DNA of 64,000 nucleotides. It comes from Tabrizicola sp. GTDB taxonomy: Bacteria; Pseudomonadota; Alphaproteobacteria; Rhodobacterales; Rhodobacteraceae. How positions within the stretch are numbered: the first letter of the stretch is position 1; the number at the start of each line of letters is the position of its first letter. This document shows positions 8,816-17,539 of this stretch, piece by piece. The translations under genes and the position numbers were made by a program. The notes under the pieces are model-generated. The model was given only the letters and a program-made list of their open reading frames with translations, searched no databases and was not told the origin of the DNA. The DNA lies in assembly GCF_030694085.1 (NCBI RefSeq), contig NZ_JAUXZE010000009.1:62001-126000 (forward strand). Reading direction: 5' to 3'.

Positions 8816-10288
8816 TCAGACAAGCCCCGACAGAAGCATGACCCCGAAGGTCAGCCAGCCGAGGGCAAGGAGGTGGACATAGGCCGAGCCGAAGGCGCGC
8901 AGGCGGTCGCCAAGGGCGGGGGCCGCGAAGGCGGTGGATTGCCGGGTCCAGCGCTGGCGATCCAGGCGGAAAAGCACATAGCTTTTCACCGCTGCGCCGA
9001 CGATCTGGCCGAAATACAGCAGGACAGGATAGCTGATCGGGAAGCCCCGTCCCCGGACGGTCGCCAGCACCCAGCAGAAGATATAGCGGGTTGCCATGAC
9101 CCAGGCGATGTAGGCGGGGATGACCAGCGGCTCGATGAACAGGGCCGCCAGCACGACCGAGATCGGCCCGGCAAGCGTGGTCCATATCCCCAGCTTCTGA
9201 TCCAGTATCGACCACCAGGTGAAAAGCCCGATCCGACGAGGCCCCAGCGACAGGGCGCGGCCATTGGTGCGCAGCATGTTGCCGAACCAGCGGATCATCA
9301 GGGTGACCGCGCTGTCCATGAAGCCAGGCAGCGGCTGTGTCTCCATCGAGACAGAGGTGACATCGGGCAGATACAGCATCCGGTAGCCACGTTGCAGCAA
9401 CCAGAACCAGGTCGACTTGTCGTCGCCAGTCAGGAAATCGACGCGCCCCAGCCGCCAGTGATCGATGTGGTCGTGCTGCACCATGCGGACGAAGTCGGGC
9501 TGCGTGGCCAGGTCGGCGCGGAAGACCGACATCCGCCCGGTCAAGGTCAGCACGCGCCCGGACAGACCCATCGAGCTCATCATCATCTGCCGCTGGGTGA
9601 AGCGCAGGGCAAACCAGTCGGCAAAGAGGCCGGGCCGGATCTCGGCGGCCTCGTCCGTGGTCAGCGCACCGACGGTGGGATCGGTGAAGAAGGGGGCCGA
9701 GGCGGCAACGATATCCTCGGGCACGCAACTGTCGCCGTCGACCAGCAGCAGGACATCCCGGCGTGAGGGAGCCCGCCGACCGATCAGCCGCAGGGACCGC
9801 GCCAGGGCGTCACGCTTGCCGGTGCCGGGGATCTGGTCGATGATCAGCTCGACCCCATCCATCGGCACGTCCATCAGGGCATGGATGCGCCGGATCAGCC
9901 TCAGGTCCGAGGTGTCGACGACCGATGCGACGATGGTTGCCCCGCCCTTGGCTGCCGCTGCCGCGCGGAACAGCGCCTGATAGACACGGCGGGAGGTGTC
10001 GGTGTCGATCTTGTAGCTGGTGACCAGGAAGTAGGCGTGCCCGTGGACGGGTTCCGCCGCATGGGCCGCCTGCGCCCGCGCCTTAAGGCGGGGATAGGCA
10101 AAGCGGGTATAGGCCAGCGCCCGCAGGTAGTTGACAAGGGCCCAGCCATAGCGCCAGGCCCCGACCACGCCGACGACGATCAGCCCGTCCGAGACATGGC
10201 CCAGCGCGCCCGGCGGGATGCTCAGCACCAGAAGCGCCAGCACCGCCAGGTAAAGCGCGTGACCAAGGATCAGGGACAGGCGGCTCAT
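8816..10288 (-). CDS. alg8: Alg8-type mannuronan synthase (GT2 glycosyltransferase)
   Basis: 490 residues, almost exactly the length of Pseudomonas Alg8 (494). Two N-terminal membrane helices precede a GT2 domain with DGDS (184–187, the DxD), TGDDKSTW (287–294, the acceptor-site TED equivalent) and a RWFGNMLR segment (333–340) at the usual QxxRW position. C-terminal membrane helices follow. It polymerises GDP-mannuronate and passes the chain into the periplasm with Alg44. The ATG at 10288 overlaps the algD stop (ATGA); an in-frame GTG lies one codon upstream. All expected catalytic acids are present. Confidence 0.92.
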   Translation of the reverse strand: MSRLSLILGHALYLAVLALLVLSIPPGALGHVSDGLIVVGVVGAWRYGWALVNYLRALAYTRFAYPRLKARAQAAHAAEPVHGHAYFLVTSYKIDTDTSRRVYQALFRAAAAAKGGATIVASVVDTSDLRLIRRIHALMDVPMDGVELIIDQIPGTGKRDALARSLRLIGRRAPSRRDVLLLVDGDSCVPEDIVAASAPFFTDPTVGALTTDEAAEIRPGLFADWFALRFTQRQMMMSSMGLSGRVLTLTGRMSVFRADLATQPDFVRMVQHDHIDHWRLGRVDFLTGDDKSTWFWLLQRGYRMLYLPDVTSVSMETQPLPGFMDSAVTLMIRWFGNMLRTNGRALSLGPRRIGLFTWWSILDQKLGIWTTLAGPISVVLAALFIEPLVIPAYIAWVMATRYIFCWVLATVRGRGFPISYPVLLYFGQIVGAAVKSYVLFRLDRQRWTRQSTAFAAPALGDRLRAFGSAYVHLLALGWLTFGVMLLSGLV

Positions 10289-11607
10289 CACCAGCAGATC
10301 CCCACGTAGCTGCCTTCGGACCGCTGGCCCGGAGTGATCCGGGTCAGGTCGACCATCGGGCGGTTGCCCAGCGCGGCCTGCAGGGGCCGGACCGCCTCGT
10401 CATAGCGATTGCCAACCAGCACGATATCCGAGCCAGCGATCAGCTCGTCGATGGACCCCACCAGCCGACTGCCCAGCGCGATGTCCTTTTCCAGACCCCG
10501 TCCGACGGCCGTGTTGTCGTTGGCGAAAGCCTCTTGCACAAAGGGGTCGTAGACCGACAACTCCATGCCCCGCCCGATCAGACGGGTGGCAAGCTCTGCC
10601 AGCGGGCTTTCCCGCAGGTCGTCGGTCCCCGGCTTGAAACTGATGCCGACCATCCCGACCCGGGTCTTGCCCGAGGCGTGGATCATGTCTTCCGCCCGCT
10701 GGATCTGCGCCGCGTTAGCCACCAGCACCGCGTCCAGCAGCGGCGAGGCGACCTTGCGGTCCGCCGCAAACGCCCGCAGCGCGCGGACGTCCTTCGGCAG
10801 GCAGGACCCGCCAAAGGCGAAGCCGGGACGCAGGAAATAGGGGCTCATCGAAACCTTGTGATCCGAACACAGGATCGACATGACCCGCTGGCCATCCAAC
10901 CCGGCAGCCTTGGCAATGTTCCCGATCTCGTTCGCGAAGCTGACCTTCACCGCCCGCCAGGCGTTCGACGTGTATTTCACCATCTCGGCGGTCGGCAGAT
11001 CGACGAGGTGCGTTTCGCACGGCAGGTCGCGGTTCAGCGAGGTCAAGAGCGCCCCGGTGGCCGAGTCCAGTGCCCCGAAGACGATCAGGCCCGGATCACC
11101 ATAGTCCTGGATCGCGGTGCTTTCGCGCAGGAACTCGGGGTAATACCCAACGCCGAAGCCCTGCCCCGCAATCTTGCCCGAAGCCTGCTCCAGGATCGGG
11201 ATGCAGACCCGTTCCGTGGTGCCCGGAACGATGGTCGAGCGCAGGATGACCGAGTGGAACCCCGGATGGGTCGCCAATGCCCGGCCAATGTCCTCGCAGA
11301 CTGCGGTGACGTAGGTCAGCCCGATGGAGTGATCCGCCGCGCTGGGCGTACCGACGCAGACGAAGGAAGCATCGGTTGCATGGACCGCTTCCCCGGCATT
11401 GGTCGTGGCAGTCAGCCGACCCTCGGCCACCACCTTTGCGATCAGTTCGGGCAGGCCCTTTTCCACGATGGGCGAGCGCCCCTCGTTGATCGCCGCCACC
11501 CTGGCCGGATCGACGTCCACCGCGATGACCTGGTGGCCGTCCCGGGCCAGACAGGCTGCAGAGACCACTCCGACATAGCCGATTCCAAACACTGCAAGTC
11601 GTGCCAT
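10288..11607 (-). CDS. algD: GDP-mannose 6-dehydrogenase
   Basis: 439 residues, matching the usual 436. The NAD-binding motif GIGYVG is at 8–13, and the catalytic cysteine lies in FGGSCLPKD (Cys269). The central and C-terminal UDP/GDP-sugar dehydrogenase domains are complete. AlgD makes GDP-mannuronic acid, the committed precursor of alginate-type polymers. It is the first gene of the operon and is preceded by a 285-bp region with repeated sites and a hairpin. An open frame extends upstream to 11691, but the ATG at 11607 gives the conserved MARLAVFGIGYVG start. A UDP-glucose dehydrogenase is a distant alternative excluded by the alg8/alg44/algA neighbours. Confidence 0.93.
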   Translation of the reverse strand: MARLAVFGIGYVGVVSAACLARDGHQVIAVDVDPARVAAINEGRSPIVEKGLPELIAKVVAEGRLTATTNAGEAVHATDASFVCVGTPSAADHSIGLTYVTAVCEDIGRALATHPGFHSVILRSTIVPGTTERVCIPILEQASGKIAGQGFGVGYYPEFLRESTAIQDYGDPGLIVFGALDSATGALLTSLNRDLPCETHLVDLPTAEMVKYTSNAWRAVKVSFANEIGNIAKAAGLDGQRVMSILCSDHKVSMSPYFLRPGFAFGGSCLPKDVRALRAFAADRKVASPLLDAVLVANAAQIQRAEDMIHASGKTRVGMVGISFKPGTDDLRESPLAELATRLIGRGMELSVYDPFVQEAFANDNTAVGRGLEKDIALGSRLVGSIDELIAGSDIVLVGNRYDEAVRPLQAALGNRPMVDLTRITPGQRSEGSYVGICW

Positions 11608-11707
11608 TACCCAATCCTTTTCCCCGGTCGTCAGACCGCAATTCCCCACACCGCATGCAGCAGTGCAGCATCCCGCAAACAGGGTAGGCACGGTCTCGAT
11701 CCTGCGG

Positions 11708-11816
11708 AAAGTCAGGGAAAAACCCCGGTTTTCGGGGTGTTTTGTCAGGAATGACCCCTACAGTGCGGGGTGATCCTGTCAGGCTAAACCGGCGATGTAA
11801 GGATTTTCCTGACAGG
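11708..11816. promoter_or_regulatory. Four phased CCTGNCAGG-like sites upstream of algD
   Basis: Two perfect 9-mers, CCTGTCAGG (11775–11783) and CCTGACAGG (11808–11816), are reverse complements of each other and 33 bp apart. Two partial copies follow at the same pitch: TTTGTCAGG (11741–11749) and AAAGTCAGG (11708–11716). Spacings are 33, 34 and 33 bp, about three helical turns, so a protein could bind all four on one DNA face. The array lies wholly between the LuxR-type gene and algD. This suggests an operator for the operon, possibly bound by that regulator. The binding protein is not known from sequence. Confidence 0.5.
11718..11738 (-). terminator. Intrinsic-terminator-like hairpin between the regulator gene and algD
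   Basis: Read on the minus strand, the stem ACCCCG/CGGGGT (11733–11738 with 11722–11727) encloses a five-base loop and is followed at once by five T residues. It lies 110 bp upstream of algD within the phased-site array. It may end transcripts of the LuxR-type gene or act as an attenuator in an algD leader. The sequence alone does not decide between these. Confidence 0.5.
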
Positions 11817-11892
11817 AGTTTCTGCAAGTGCGAAGATGGCGTAGCCGCCCGAACAGGCGGTTTTCCGATCCCCTTGAAAGCCGACGCTTTTC

Positions 11893-12558
11893 TCAGCCGG
11901 CGGTGAGCGAGGTCCCGTCCACCCATCCCTGGGCGATGGCGAACTCCACGATCTGGCGGCGGCCCGTCAGGTTCAGTTTGCTGGTGCCGCGGGCCTTGTA
12001 CGTCTCGATCGTCTTGGATGAGAGATCCAGTTCCCGACCGATCTCTTTCAGCGACTTGCCATGTGCCACCGATTTCAGCACGAACATCTCGCGCTCGGAC
12101 AGCCGACGGTCCTGGGCAGGCTGGCTGGGCGGGTCTTCGGCGCCCGGTCTGGGCGCGATCGCCGCCGCGAAAGCCTTGTCGATGAAGATTCCGCCCCGGG
12201 CTGTGGTGGCCAAAGCGATCTTCAGCACGTCGAAGGACACTGTCTTGGGCAGGACGCCTTGGAAGCCGGCGACGATGCAGTCATGTGCCAGTTGTTCCGA
12301 CAGGGAACTGCAATAGGCCACCATAGCCCCACCCCTCCCGCACAGATCGCGCGCCAGCTGGGCGGGGGTGACCTTGACCTGGGCCGGATCGATGATGATT
12401 ACATCGAAGCCGCCCGGAGCGGTCTCGCCGGGTTTGGAACCCAGAAAGACGGTGCGGGCAGCAAAGCCGTCGTCCTGCGTCAGCAGAGCGGCAATTCCGT
12501 CTGCAAGCAGCGGATTGGCGTCGATGATCGCGATGCTCAGACGGTCAGGCGCGGACAT
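11893..12558 (-). CDS. LuxR-family response-regulator-like transcription factor
   Basis: 221 residues. A receiver-like N-terminal domain (IAIIDANPLL, a possible phosphoacceptor in VIIIDP, and LPK near the fifth strand) is followed by a LuxR-type helix-turn-helix (LSEREMFVLKSVAHGKSLKEIGRELDLS region, about 145–200). The acidic pair of strand 1 is reduced to a single Asp, so phosphorylation is uncertain. The ATG at 12558 is chosen because AGGAGG lies six bases upstream; the frame stays open to 12762. It is encoded in the same direction as algD, 285 bp upstream, and is the obvious candidate regulator of the exopolysaccharide operon. No adjacent sensor kinase is seen. Confidence 0.82.
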   Translation of the reverse strand: MSAPDRLSIAIIDANPLLADGIAALLTQDDGFAARTVFLGSKPGETAPGGFDVIIIDPAQVKVTPAQLARDLCGRGGAMVAYCSSLSEQLAHDCIVAGFQGVLPKTVSFDVLKIALATTARGGIFIDKAFAAAIAPRPGAEDPPSQPAQDRRLSEREMFVLKSVAHGKSLKEIGRELDLSSKTIETYKARGTSKLNLTGRRQIVEFAIAQGWVDGTSLTAG

Positions 12559-13164
12559 CGCTGCCCTCCTGCGCATGCGACTGTGCAAGTTCCAAGTGTC
12601 CCACGTCTGATGTTCCCCTGGGTCCCATTCCTGGCCGGTCAACGCGATGCTGTCGGGATTGTTCCTCTGCAAGTTGCACGCCCACGCCGCAAAGGGGGTG
12701 CCAAAGCAGCTTTCCGCCGATCCTGTGGTCGGGTCGGCGGAATGTCCCGAAAACCGGCGCATCTTGGCAGCCGAAGCGTCCTTTCGGACAGGTCTTGATC
12801 ACTTCAAGGCGTTTCCCGTAGCCGGATCAAACAATACAAGCGATTGTTTTCGAAGCCGTGGCTGCGCGGTCGTTGGCCGAACTTGCGACGCTTGTGAGAC
12901 AGGCGCATTGCCGTCGCGCTGCGTGCCGCCAAAGCCATACCCTCTGGCCGACGGAATTCGTGCCGGGATCGTCGACGTCGGACCTATGGTATCCGGCCCA
13001 AGCCATTGATCTGTGAGACGCGACCACTTGTCCCCCCGGCGTCTTCAGATCGCCTTCCGTCCAGCCATTCAACCTGCGGCGCGCCGCCGCGCCCCAATAG
13101 CATTTCGCACAACCCGAGCCATATACTTGCCTGACCGGCCTGATGTCGGCGTGTTACAGAAGCG
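12559..13164. other. Intergenic region between the LuxR-type regulator and cioA
   Basis: About 600 bp between divergent genes with no convincing coding sequence: the short open frames lack good ribosome sites and family features. One clear element is an inverted repeat AAACAAT–N7–ATTGTTT at 12829–12849, in a locally AT-rich patch, suitable as an operator. Promoters for both flanking genes presumably lie here, but no strong −35/−10 pair could be assigned by eye. A TTGAT-type FNR box was sought and not found in proper form. Confidence 0.45.
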
Positions 13165-14553
13165 ATGGTAACGATGGACACTCTTCTGCTTTCCCGAATC
13201 CAGTTCGGGGCAAACATCTCGTTCCACATCCTGTTTCCGACGATCACCATCGCTCTGGGCTGGGTGCTTCTGTTCTTCAAGCTGCGCTTCAACGCGACCC
13301 GGGACCGCAAGTGGGCCGAGGCCTACATGTTCTGGGTCAAGGTCTTCGCCCTGACCTTCGCGCTGGGTGTCGTGTCGGGCATCACCATGTCCTTCCAGTT
13401 CGGCACCAACTGGCCCGGCTTCATGGAGACGGTCGGCAACGTCGCCGGGCCGCTGCTGGCCTACGAGGTGCTGACGGCCTTCTTTCTTGAGGCGGTCTTC
13501 CTGGGCATCATGCTGTTCGGCGCAAGCCGGGTGCCGGGCTGGTTGCACACTCTGGCCACCGGCCTTGTCGCCTTCGGCACCACCATGTCGGCGTTCTGGA
13601 TCCTGGTCCTGAACAGCTGGATGCACACGCCGCAGGGATATGAGCTGCGCGATGGCATCGTGCATGCGACCGACTGGTGGGCGATCATCTTCAACCCCTC
13701 GATGCCCTACCGTCTTGGCCACATGCTTTTGGCCAGCGGCCTGACCGTGGCCTTCCTGCTTGCCGGGATCAGTGCGCTTCGCCTGTTGATGAACGACCGC
13801 AGCGCCAGCGTGCGTTCGACCTTTCGGGTGGGCGTCATCCTGGGCGCGGTGCTGATCCCGGTGCAGATCCTGATGGGCGACATGCACGGGCTGAACACGC
13901 TGGAGCATCAGCCGCAGAAGGTGGCCGCGATGGAGGGCAACTGGGAAACGCAAGGCCACGTGCCGCTGCTGCTGTTCGCGCTGCCCGACGAAGCGGCCCG
14001 GACCAATCATTTCGAGATCGGCATCCCCAGCCTCGCGTCGATCATCCTGAAGCACGACCCTGCTGGTATCGTGCCCGGCCTGAACGACTTCGTCACCGCC
14101 GAGGGCGAGGTTATGCACCCCCCCGTGGCCCCTGTCTTCTGGTCCTTCCGCATCATGGTGGGCGTCGGCATGCTGATGCTGCTGGCCAGCTGGACGGGTG
14201 CCTTTCTCTTGTGGCGGCGCGGAGTGGACGCGATGCCGCGGCTGTACCTTTACGGGATGTCGGGGCTTGCCTTCTCGGGCTGGATCGCCACGCTGGCGGG
14301 CTGGTACACGACCGAGATCGGCCGCCAGCCCTGGCTGGTGCAGGGCGTGCTCAGCACCAAGGCCGCCGTGGCCGATGTGCCCGCGCCGATGGTGCTGACG
14401 ACGCTGCTGGTTTATCTGGCCGTCTATGCCGGTCTGATCCTGGCCTACATGGGGGTCATCACCTACATGGCCCGCAAGGCTGCCCGCGGCGAACCCCTGC
14501 CCAAGGACGAACGGGTGAAGGGCGGCGAAGCGATGGCCGTGCCGGCGGAGTAG
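13165..14553 (+). CDS. cioA: Cytochrome bd-type quinol oxidase subunit I, cyanide-insensitive type
   Basis: 462 residues with nine or so membrane spans. Features of the family are the N-terminal heme ligand region (RIQFGANISFHILFP, His near 21), PYRLGHMLLASG around the second heme histidine, and the quinone-site GWYTTEIGRQPWLVQG. The Q-loop is short, which is typical of the CioA/cyanide-insensitive branch rather than E. coli CydA. It reduces oxygen to water with ubiquinol at the inner membrane. cioB follows 5 bp downstream. The start used is ATG 13165; an internal ATG at 13174 gives the more usual MDTLLLSRIQF start. Confidence 0.93.
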   Translation: MVTMDTLLLSRIQFGANISFHILFPTITIALGWVLLFFKLRFNATRDRKWAEAYMFWVKVFALTFALGVVSGITMSFQFGTNWPGFMETVGNVAGPLLAYEVLTAFFLEAVFLGIMLFGASRVPGWLHTLATGLVAFGTTMSAFWILVLNSWMHTPQGYELRDGIVHATDWWAIIFNPSMPYRLGHMLLASGLTVAFLLAGISALRLLMNDRSASVRSTFRVGVILGAVLIPVQILMGDMHGLNTLEHQPQKVAAMEGNWETQGHVPLLLFALPDEAARTNHFEIGIPSLASIILKHDPAGIVPGLNDFVTAEGEVMHPPVAPVFWSFRIMVGVGMLMLLASWTGAFLLWRRGVDAMPRLYLYGMSGLAFSGWIATLAGWYTTEIGRQPWLVQGVLSTKAAVADVPAPMVLTTLLVYLAVYAGLILAYMGVITYMARKAARGEPLPKDERVKGGEAMAVPAE

Positions 14554-14558
14554 CAGAG

Positions 14559-15557
14559 ATGTTCGCCAGCCTGGACCTGCCCTTCATCTTCGCCGCCCTT
14601 CTGGGCCTGTCGATCCTGATCTACGTCGTCCTTGACGGGTTCGACCTTGGCGTGGGCATCCTGTTCCCCTTCGCCACGCCGGACGACCGCGACACGATGG
14701 TCGCCAGCATCGGCCCGTTCTGGGACGCGAACGAGACCTGGCTGGTGCTGGCCATCGGGCTTCTCCTTGTCGCCTTCCCGGTGGCGCATGGCGCGATCCT
14801 GACGCAGCTTTACCTGCCCGTGGCGGTAATGCTGGTCGGGCTGATCCTGCGCGGCGTCGCGTTCGAGTTCCGCGCCAAGGCTCCGCTCAAGCACAAGCGC
14901 GCCTGGGATGGTGCCTTCTTCACTGGCAGCCTGATGACCGGCCTGTCGCAGGGCTTCATGCTGGGGCTGTACATCATGGGCCTCAGCTACACCTGGTGGC
15001 ATGTCGGCTTTGCCCTGATCACGGCGGTCTTCCTGACCGTGGCCTACAGCTTCATCGGCGCGACCTGGCTGATCGCCAAGACGGAAGGCCCGTTGCAGAA
15101 GAAAGCCGTGGAGTGGTCGCAGGGCGGCATCTGGGGCGTCGTGCTGGGGATGGGAGCGATCTCGCTTGCCACGCCGTTCGTGTCCCAGCGGATTTTCGAC
15201 AAATGGTTCGGCCTGCCGCAGATCCTGTATCTGTCGCCGCTTCCCGCGCTGTCGGGGCTGTTGGTCGGGCTGATCTGGTGGAAGCTTCGCCGCCTGCCGA
15301 TGGCGGGGGACCGTTTCGCCTGGGTCCCATTTGCCGCCTCGATCGCGCTTTTCGTGCTGGGCTTCGCCGGGATGGCCTACAGCTTCTATCCCTTCATCGT
15401 GCCCGAGGCGATCACGATCTACGAGGCGGCAAGCGCACCCGAGTCGCTGGCGATCATCCTGGTCGGCACGCTGATCGTGCTGCCGACGATCCTGGCCTAT
15501 TCGATCCTCAGCTACTGGATCTTTCGCGGCAAGGCGACGCCATTGCGTTATGATTGA
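14559..15557 (+). CDS. cioB: Cytochrome bd-type quinol oxidase subunit II
   Basis: 332 residues, multi-pass membrane protein. It starts MFASLDLPFIFAALLGLSI and contains the conserved YVVLDGFDLGVGILFPF segment and FWDANETWLVL of CydB/CioB proteins. It pairs with subunit I to form the heterodimeric oxidase. The ATG overlaps no upstream gene but lies only 5 bp after the cioA stop, so the two are co-transcribed. No cydX-like small subunit or cydDC genes are present nearby, which is usual for the cio branch. The gene ends convergently with the fatty-acid oxidation gene 25 bp away. Confidence 0.93.
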   Translation: MFASLDLPFIFAALLGLSILIYVVLDGFDLGVGILFPFATPDDRDTMVASIGPFWDANETWLVLAIGLLLVAFPVAHGAILTQLYLPVAVMLVGLILRGVAFEFRAKAPLKHKRAWDGAFFTGSLMTGLSQGFMLGLYIMGLSYTWWHVGFALITAVFLTVAYSFIGATWLIAKTEGPLQKKAVEWSQGGIWGVVLGMGAISLATPFVSQRIFDKWFGLPQILYLSPLPALSGLLVGLIWWKLRRLPMAGDRFAWVPFAASIALFVLGFAGMAYSFYPFIVPEAITIYEAASAPESLAIILVGTLIVLPTILAYSILSYWIFRGKATPLRYD

Positions 15558-15582
15558 CCGCCGCTCGCTGTAAGTGACCTCT

Positions 15583-17538
15583 TCAGACAGACCGTTGCGA
15601 TGCCATGCGCTCGGCCTCGAACATCGGACCGCCGCGCCAGCGCGGGTAGCCGTAGCCGTGCACTTCCACCAGGTCGATGTCCGACGCGCGCAGGGCGATG
15701 CCTTCGGCCAGGATCGCCTTGCCCTCGGCCACCATCGCCGCCGTCAACCGGCCGGCAATGTCTTCGGCACTCAGGCTTGGGCCTGGGGTAAGGCGATTGG
15801 CCAGCAAGGCAACGACGGTCTCTGAGGGCGTTGGCTCCCGGTCGCCCGGCGCATAGTCATACCAGCCGGCGCCGGTCTTCTGCCCCTTGCGCCCCGCGCG
15901 AACAAGGATGTCGCACAAAGCTTCCGGCACGTCCTGACCCGCCGACCGCGCGGCTTCGCGTTGCAGGTAGGCGATGTCGAGCCCGCCCAGATCCTGTGCC
16001 TCGAATGGCCCCATTGCAAAGCCGTACCCGCGCATGGCGGCGTCGATTGCGGCGATGGGCGTGCCCTGGCGGACCAGCATTTCCGCCTCGGCCCGGTAGC
16101 GTGTCAGGATGCGGTTGCCGATGAAGCCGTCGCAGATCCCGGACTGGACAGGGATCTTGCCAAGGCTGCGGGCCAGCGCAAAGCCGGTCGCCAGAGTCGC
16201 GGGTGAGGTCGCGGGCGTCGGAACGATCTCCAGGAGCTTCATCACGTTGGCCGGGCTGAAGAAATGCAGGCCGATGAAGCGGTCGGGATTCGGCAGGCCT
16301 TCGGCAATGAGACGCGGGTCGAGGTAGGAGGTGTTGGTGGCGAGGATTGCGTCGGGACGGCAGGTCTGGCCCAGCCGGGCAAAGACCGCGCGCTTGACGG
16401 CAAGGTCCTCGAACACAGCTTCGATCACGAGGTCGGTCTCGGCCAAGAGGCTATAGTCGCTGCCGGCGCAGACATCCTTCACCCGGGCCTGCGCCTCTGC
16501 CTCGGTCAGCTTGCCCCGCTTGACCGCGGCGTCGAAGATGTTGCGAAGGTTCAAAAGGCCGCGCTTGACCGCCTCGGCGTCGCGTTCGATCAGGGTGACG
16601 GGCAGGCCTGCATCGCGAAGGGCAGCGGCGATACCCGCGCCCATCGTGCCGCCACCGATCACTGCGGCGGATCGGACCCCGCGCGGCTTGGCGTCGGCCA
16701 GATGCGCGGGTCGGGGGGCAGCGCGTTCGGCGAAGAAGATATGGCGCAGGGCTGCGGCCTGATCCGAGGCGCGAAGGTCAAGGAAGGTCGCGCGCTCAAA
16801 GGCCATCGCTTCGGCAAAGGGCTTCTCGGCGGCCATCCGCAGGCAGTCCAGCGCGCGGAGGGGGGCAACTTCACCCTTGGCGCGCTTGGCGATGGCCTGG
16901 CGCTGCGCGTCCCACCAGGCCGGGTCGGGTGAGGTGACGGGACGGGCGGAAATTGGCTGCGGCAGGGTCCGGGTCAGGGCGTCGTGGGCGAAGGTGACGG
17001 CTTCTGCCCGCAGCTCGCCCGTCACGACCTTGTCCACCAGACCCAACGCCAGCGCCTTGGCGGCCTTGACCGGCTTGCCTGTCGTCACCAGGTCCACAGC
17101 CGCTTCGACGCCAGCCAGACGCGGGGTACGGACTGTGCCCGAAGCTCCGGGGACGATCCCGAGAGTGACTTCCGGCAGGCCCACCAGGGCGCTGTCCAAA
17201 GCGACACGGAACCGGCAGCCCATCGCGACCTCGAACCCGCCGCCCAGAGCCGAGCCATGGATGGCGGCCACCCAAGGCTTTGCGGTCTGCTCCAACCGGC
17301 CGACGAGGTCGGGCAGATGCGGGGGCATGGGGGGCTTGCCGAATTCGGTCACGTCGGCGCCGGCGATGAAGGTGCGCCCGGCGCAGATCAGCACCACAGC
17401 GCGGACAGACGCGTCGGCGTCCAGCCCCTCCACCGCGTCCCACAGGCCCTGGCGCAGGGCCTGGCCAAGCGCGTTCACCGGCGGGTTGTCCACGGTGACG
17501 ATGGCGATGTCGCCGTCGCGGTCGATGTTGACTGCCAT
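15583..17538 (-). CDS. fadJ: Bifunctional enoyl-CoA hydratase / 3-hydroxyacyl-CoA dehydrogenase
   Basis: 651 residues. The N-terminal crotonase domain (1–~190) has the oxyanion-hole and catalytic region with ALGGGFEVAMG and LPEVTLGIVPG, both glutamates present. The NAD-binding 3-hydroxyacyl-CoA dehydrogenase domain starts with GGGTMGAGIA (near 295) and has HFFSPANVMKLLE around its catalytic histidine, followed by two C-terminal helical domains. It catalyses the hydration and dehydrogenation steps of beta-oxidation in the cytoplasm. No thiolase is adjacent, so it is a stand-alone copy; fadB and fadJ cannot be separated by sequence here. The start at 17538 abuts a livF remnant. Confidence 0.88.
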   Translation of the reverse strand: MAVNIDRDGDIAIVTVDNPPVNALGQALRQGLWDAVEGLDADASVRAVVLICAGRTFIAGADVTEFGKPPMPPHLPDLVGRLEQTAKPWVAAIHGSALGGGFEVAMGCRFRVALDSALVGLPEVTLGIVPGASGTVRTPRLAGVEAAVDLVTTGKPVKAAKALALGLVDKVVTGELRAEAVTFAHDALTRTLPQPISARPVTSPDPAWWDAQRQAIAKRAKGEVAPLRALDCLRMAAEKPFAEAMAFERATFLDLRASDQAAALRHIFFAERAAPRPAHLADAKPRGVRSAAVIGGGTMGAGIAAALRDAGLPVTLIERDAEAVKRGLLNLRNIFDAAVKRGKLTEAEAQARVKDVCAGSDYSLLAETDLVIEAVFEDLAVKRAVFARLGQTCRPDAILATNTSYLDPRLIAEGLPNPDRFIGLHFFSPANVMKLLEIVPTPATSPATLATGFALARSLGKIPVQSGICDGFIGNRILTRYRAEAEMLVRQGTPIAAIDAAMRGYGFAMGPFEAQDLGGLDIAYLQREAARSAGQDVPEALCDILVRAGRKGQKTGAGWYDYAPGDREPTPSETVVALLANRLTPGPSLSAEDIAGRLTAAMVAEGKAILAEGIALRASDIDLVEVHGYGYPRWRGGPMFEAERMASQRSV

Positions 17539-17539
17539 C

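Noticed and set aside
12791..12806. FNR box upstream of cioA
   Set aside because: TTGATCACTTCAAG has the right left half but wrong spacing and right half.
12647..13009. 120-codon plus-strand frame in the cioA upstream region
   Set aside because: No ribosome site, no family features and an amino-acid make-up typical of random GC-rich frames.
13677..14558. Plus-strand extension of cioB into cioA (626-residue frame)
   Set aside because: The residues before MFASLDLPF are low-complexity Arg/Gly/Ala-rich sequence from the wrong frame of cioA.
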